Of a stretch of 64,000 nt of DNA, positions 61,941 through 64,000 are shown one piece after another. Source of the DNA: Halodesulfovibrio marinisediminis DSM 17456 (GTDB lineage Bacteria; Desulfobacterota; Desulfovibrionia; Desulfovibrionales; Desulfovibrionaceae); assembly GCF_900129975.1 (NCBI RefSeq), contig NZ_FSRG01000005.1:620001-684000 (forward strand), in the 5' to 3' direction. Both the position numbers and the translations under genes were made by a program. Within the stretch, counting starts at the first letter, position 1; the number at the start of each line of letters is the position of its first letter. The notes beneath the pieces are model-generated. The model searched no databases, was not told where the DNA came from, and was given only the letters and a program-made list of their open reading frames with translations.

Positions 61941-62705
61941 TTATTCGGATGCGGTTGCTTCAGCAGCTTCAGCAGCTTCAGCAGCTTTAACCATCTCAGC
62001 TTCAGCGTCTTTGCCGTCTTTAGCCATAGCGCCGCCTTCAGCACATGCATCAGCAATGTGAGATACGAAAAGCTTGATAGCGCGAATAGCGTCGTCGTTA
62101 CCTGGAATGATGTAGTCGATCACGTCAGGGTCGCAGTTAGAGTCAGTTACTGCAACGATAGGAATACCGAGTTTGCGGCATTCTTTAACAGCGATGTCTT
62201 CGCGCTTAGGGTCAACGATGAACGCGAGCTGTGGCAGGCGTTCCATGTCTTTAATACCACCAAGAGTAGCTTCGAGTTTGTCCATTTCACGACGGAGGCT
62301 CAGAATTTCTTTTTTCTGGTAGCGGTTTACGCTGCCGTCTTCGAACATAGCTTCGAGCTTTTTGAGGCGGTCGATAGAGCGACGGATAGTCTGGAAGTTG
62401 GTAAGGGTACCACCCATCCAGCGGTTGGTTACGTAGTATTGATCAGCACGGGAAGCTTCAGTTTTCACAGCTTCGTGAGCCTGGCGCTTGGTGCCGATGA
62501 AGATAACTTTGCCGCCGTTAGCAACAGTTTCAACAACTTTGTCGTGAGCGCGACGGTAAAGTTTTACGGTCTGCTGGAGGTCCATGATATGGATGCCGTT
62601 ACGAGCACCAAAGATGAATGGACGCATTTTTGGGTTCCAACGACGGGTCTGGTGACCGAAGTGTACACCAGTTTCCAACATTTGTTTCATAGTTACGTAA
62701 GCCAT
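61941..62705 (-). CDS. rpsB: 30S ribosomal protein S2
   Basis: A 254-residue S2. The family start [20 protein letters not shown], the [14 protein letters not shown] segment and [12 protein letters not shown] are typical. I start it at the ATG at 62705 ([10 protein letters not shown]), directly behind GGAGATTACA; the frame is open 17 codons further. The C-terminus ends in an Ala/Glu-rich repeat ([14 protein letters not shown]), which is not universal. It is the first gene of the rpsB-tsf unit. Confidence 0.97.
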   Translation of the reverse strand: MAYVTMKQMLETGVHFGHQTRRWNPKMRPFIFGARNGIHIMDLQQTVKLYRRAHDKVVETVANGGKVIFIGTKRQAHEAVKTEASRADQYYVTNRWMGGTLTNFQTIRRSIDRLKKLEAMFEDGSVNRYQKKEILSLRREMDKLEATLGGIKDMERLPQLAFIVDPKREDIAVKECRKLGIPIVAVTDSNCDPDVIDYIIPGNDDAIRAIKLFVSHIADACAEGGAMAKDGKDAEAEMVKAAEAAEAAEATASE

Positions 62706-62930
62706 TGTAATCTCCTTCAATGGGTTTTTCTTCCACCCCGAGCCAAGTCCCGCCACCTTTAGAACCTTACGAATTCCAAAGGCACCCAGGGAAGATGCGT
62801 CGGAGTGTGCTTTGTATTAAAAGGCAGGGATACATACTGCGAATAAATGTGTTTGGCAAGTGTTGATGCCATTCATTCACATTTTTCTGTATGATATTTG
62901 TACTGCCAGTGTGCGATTGTATCGCAGAAT

Positions 62931-63713
62931 TTATTGAACAGGAAGCCCAGCGGCATCTTGTTGCTGTGTAAATTTCTTTACGGGGTTGATTAGTGTTCCA
63001 ACGCCCTTAATTTCTACCTGTATTTCGTCACCTTCCTGAATAGGGCCTACACCATGCGGTGTTCCAGTAAGAATAACGTCTCCGGGTAATAGAGTCATGA
63101 CGTGGGATATGTCTGCTATAAGTTCAAATGGACTGAAGAGCATATCAGAAGTGTGCCCCTGTTGCATCAATTGATCATTTTTATATAGCTTCACTGTCAA
63201 GTCTGACGGGTCTGGAATATTGGTCTCAAGCCAGGGGCCAATTGGCAGGAACGTGTCGAAGCCTTTGCATCTTCCGAACATCCCGTCACTTTTTTGCAGG
63301 TCGCGTGCAGTTACGTCATTGGCACAGGTGTAACCAAAAATATATTCCGGCACTGCATGAGGAGCGAGGAATCGAGCTTCACGTCCTATGATAATGGCAA
63401 GCTCTGCTTCATAGTCGACTCGTGTTGATTGCGGGGGAAGATAAATTGGCTGACCTGTGTTGATGATGCAGGAAGGTGGTTTGAGAAAGAACATAGGTTC
63501 TTCTGGAAGCGGCATTCCAAGTTCTGCCGCATGGTCTTTATAGTTAAGTCCGACACAGACAACTTTGGACGGTGTCACCAGTGGGAGAAGTTGTGCCTGC
63601 TCCAGTGGAAAACGTTCTGTGATTCCAATTTGTGGAGTGAGGCAGCGTAATAGTCCGTCTTCAAGGGCTGCATAGAATGTTTTATACTGATAATGGACTC
63701 GAACTATCTTCAT
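62931..63713 (-). CDS. Fumarylacetoacetate hydrolase (FAH) family protein
   Basis: A 260-residue protein of the FAH family, which includes acylpyruvases, isomerases and decarboxylases acting on C-C bonds next to a keto-acid. The metal-site acids E102 and E104 in VDYEAELAIIIGRE and D133 in CANDVTARDLQ are in place, as is the GLNYKDHAAELG entry and the GTPHGVGP end motif. FAH-family members in bacteria are mostly of unknown substrate (acylpyruvase/oxaloacetate decarboxylase activity is known for some). It is a single gene divergent from the partial gene at the window end. Confidence 0.88.
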   Translation of the reverse strand: MKIVRVHYQYKTFYAALEDGLLRCLTPQIGITERFPLEQAQLLPLVTPSKVVCVGLNYKDHAAELGMPLPEEPMFFLKPPSCIINTGQPIYLPPQSTRVDYEAELAIIIGREARFLAPHAVPEYIFGYTCANDVTARDLQKSDGMFGRCKGFDTFLPIGPWLETNIPDPSDLTVKLYKNDQLMQQGHTSDMLFSPFELIADISHVMTLLPGDVILTGTPHGVGPIQEGDEIQVEIKGVGTLINPVKKFTQQQDAAGLPVQ

Positions 63714-63963
63714 GACACACTCCTGTAATGAACTATGAACTTTGTGGATGGCTTACAGAGCCAATCTATGATTACGACAGTGTTATGTTTTTATAGAGTG
63801 ACAATAGTTGTGCAAATATTGGTCATTGTAACAAAAAAAGTATTAAATCATCTTTTTTTTATGTACGATTGCGCAGTTTATCCAATTATTATTGAAACAG
63901 TTTTTAAAAGTAATTTCAGTCTGATAGTAATGGCCGATATTGTATTTCTGTCAGGAGCCCGTA

Positions 63964-64000
63964 ATGTCAGAGTCTGCTTTGATTGATAAGTTTTTACCTG
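63964..64000 (+). CDS. Start of a gene cut by the window end
   Basis: An ATG at 63964 with AGGAG 8 bases upstream opens a frame that continues to the window edge (MSESALIDKFLP). The ribosome binding site is strong, so this is probably a real start, but 12 residues are too few to name a product. Confidence 0.6.
   Translation, partial: MSESALIDKFLP

Noticed and set aside
63735-63986. 83-codon hydrophobic open frame at the window end
   Set aside because: AT-rich intergenic DNA; it overlaps, in another frame, a better start at 63964 with a strong ribosome binding site.

Overview
The window reads as a core-chromosome segment of a sulfate-reducing deltaproteobacterium of the Desulfovibrio group. 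The main evidence is the aprBA genes for adenylylsulfate reductase followed by qmoABC and the qmoD-type accessory gene, plus the siroheme-dependent (Ahb) heme pathway beside hemB. The DNA is moderately AT-rich. A Halodesulfovibrio-like genus is my guess from base composition and protein style, not something proved here. Nearly all genes are intact. I saw no insertion sequence, prophage, CRISPR array, integrase or recognisable defence island.

Layout. 1-3700: an RND efflux pair (adaptor cut by the window edge, then the pump). 3.7-8 kb: aspartate ammonia-lyase, a secreted DNA/RNA endonuclease, tRNA-Ser(GCT) and argJ. 8.3-13.8 kb: secA and a GlcD/GlcF-type 2-hydroxyacid oxidase pair. 14-19.2 kb, minus strand: rnhB, yraN, rsmI, a mannose-type PTS IID gene without visible IIC or IIB, HPr, enzyme I and smpB. 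19.3-23.8 kb, minus strand: the translation/secretion operon ffh-rpsP-khpA-rimM-trmD-rplS, in which TrmD carries a second methyltransferase domain. 24-30 kb: an acidic orphan protein, a DUF6765-like protein, an aminotransferase, and a degenerate EPSP-synthase-like protein with a small overlapping gene.

30.1-38.9 kb, plus strand: aprB-aprA, terminator, qmoA-B-C-D. A long non-coding region upstream of aprB holds several TTGTGAA half-sites that resemble Rex targets. APS reductase reduces APS to sulfite and AMP. The Qmo membrane complex links the quinone pool to it, and its QmoC subunit needs heme b. The genes that make that heme by the siroheme route (siroheme decarboxylase, ahbC, hemB, ahbD) lie just downstream at 41-45.3 kb, separated from qmo by a PAS-GGDEF diguanylate cyclase.

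45.7-50.1 kb, plus strand: three YIP1-type membrane proteins in a row, two of them with an N-terminal zinc ribbon, then a small helical protein and a lipoprotein. I do not recognise this cluster as a described system. 50.2-62.7 kb, minus strand: fliS, then in transcription order rpsB-tsf, a glycosyltransferase, a ketoisomerase-aminotransferase fusion, pyrH-frr, uppS-cdsA, a PLP decarboxylase, dxr-rseP-tsaB. This is the classic translation/envelope cluster with three additional genes between its usual members. The window ends with an FAH-family hydrolase and the first 12 codons of another gene.

The most interesting items are the two domain fusions (FdtA-FdtB type and TrmD-SPOUT), the degenerate EPSP-synthase relative, the regulatory signals around apr and qmo, the His-rich extension of AhbD, the YIP1/zinc-ribbon cluster and the acidic orphan with a weakly T1SS-like C-terminus. 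I found no clear case of a wholly new multi-gene system.
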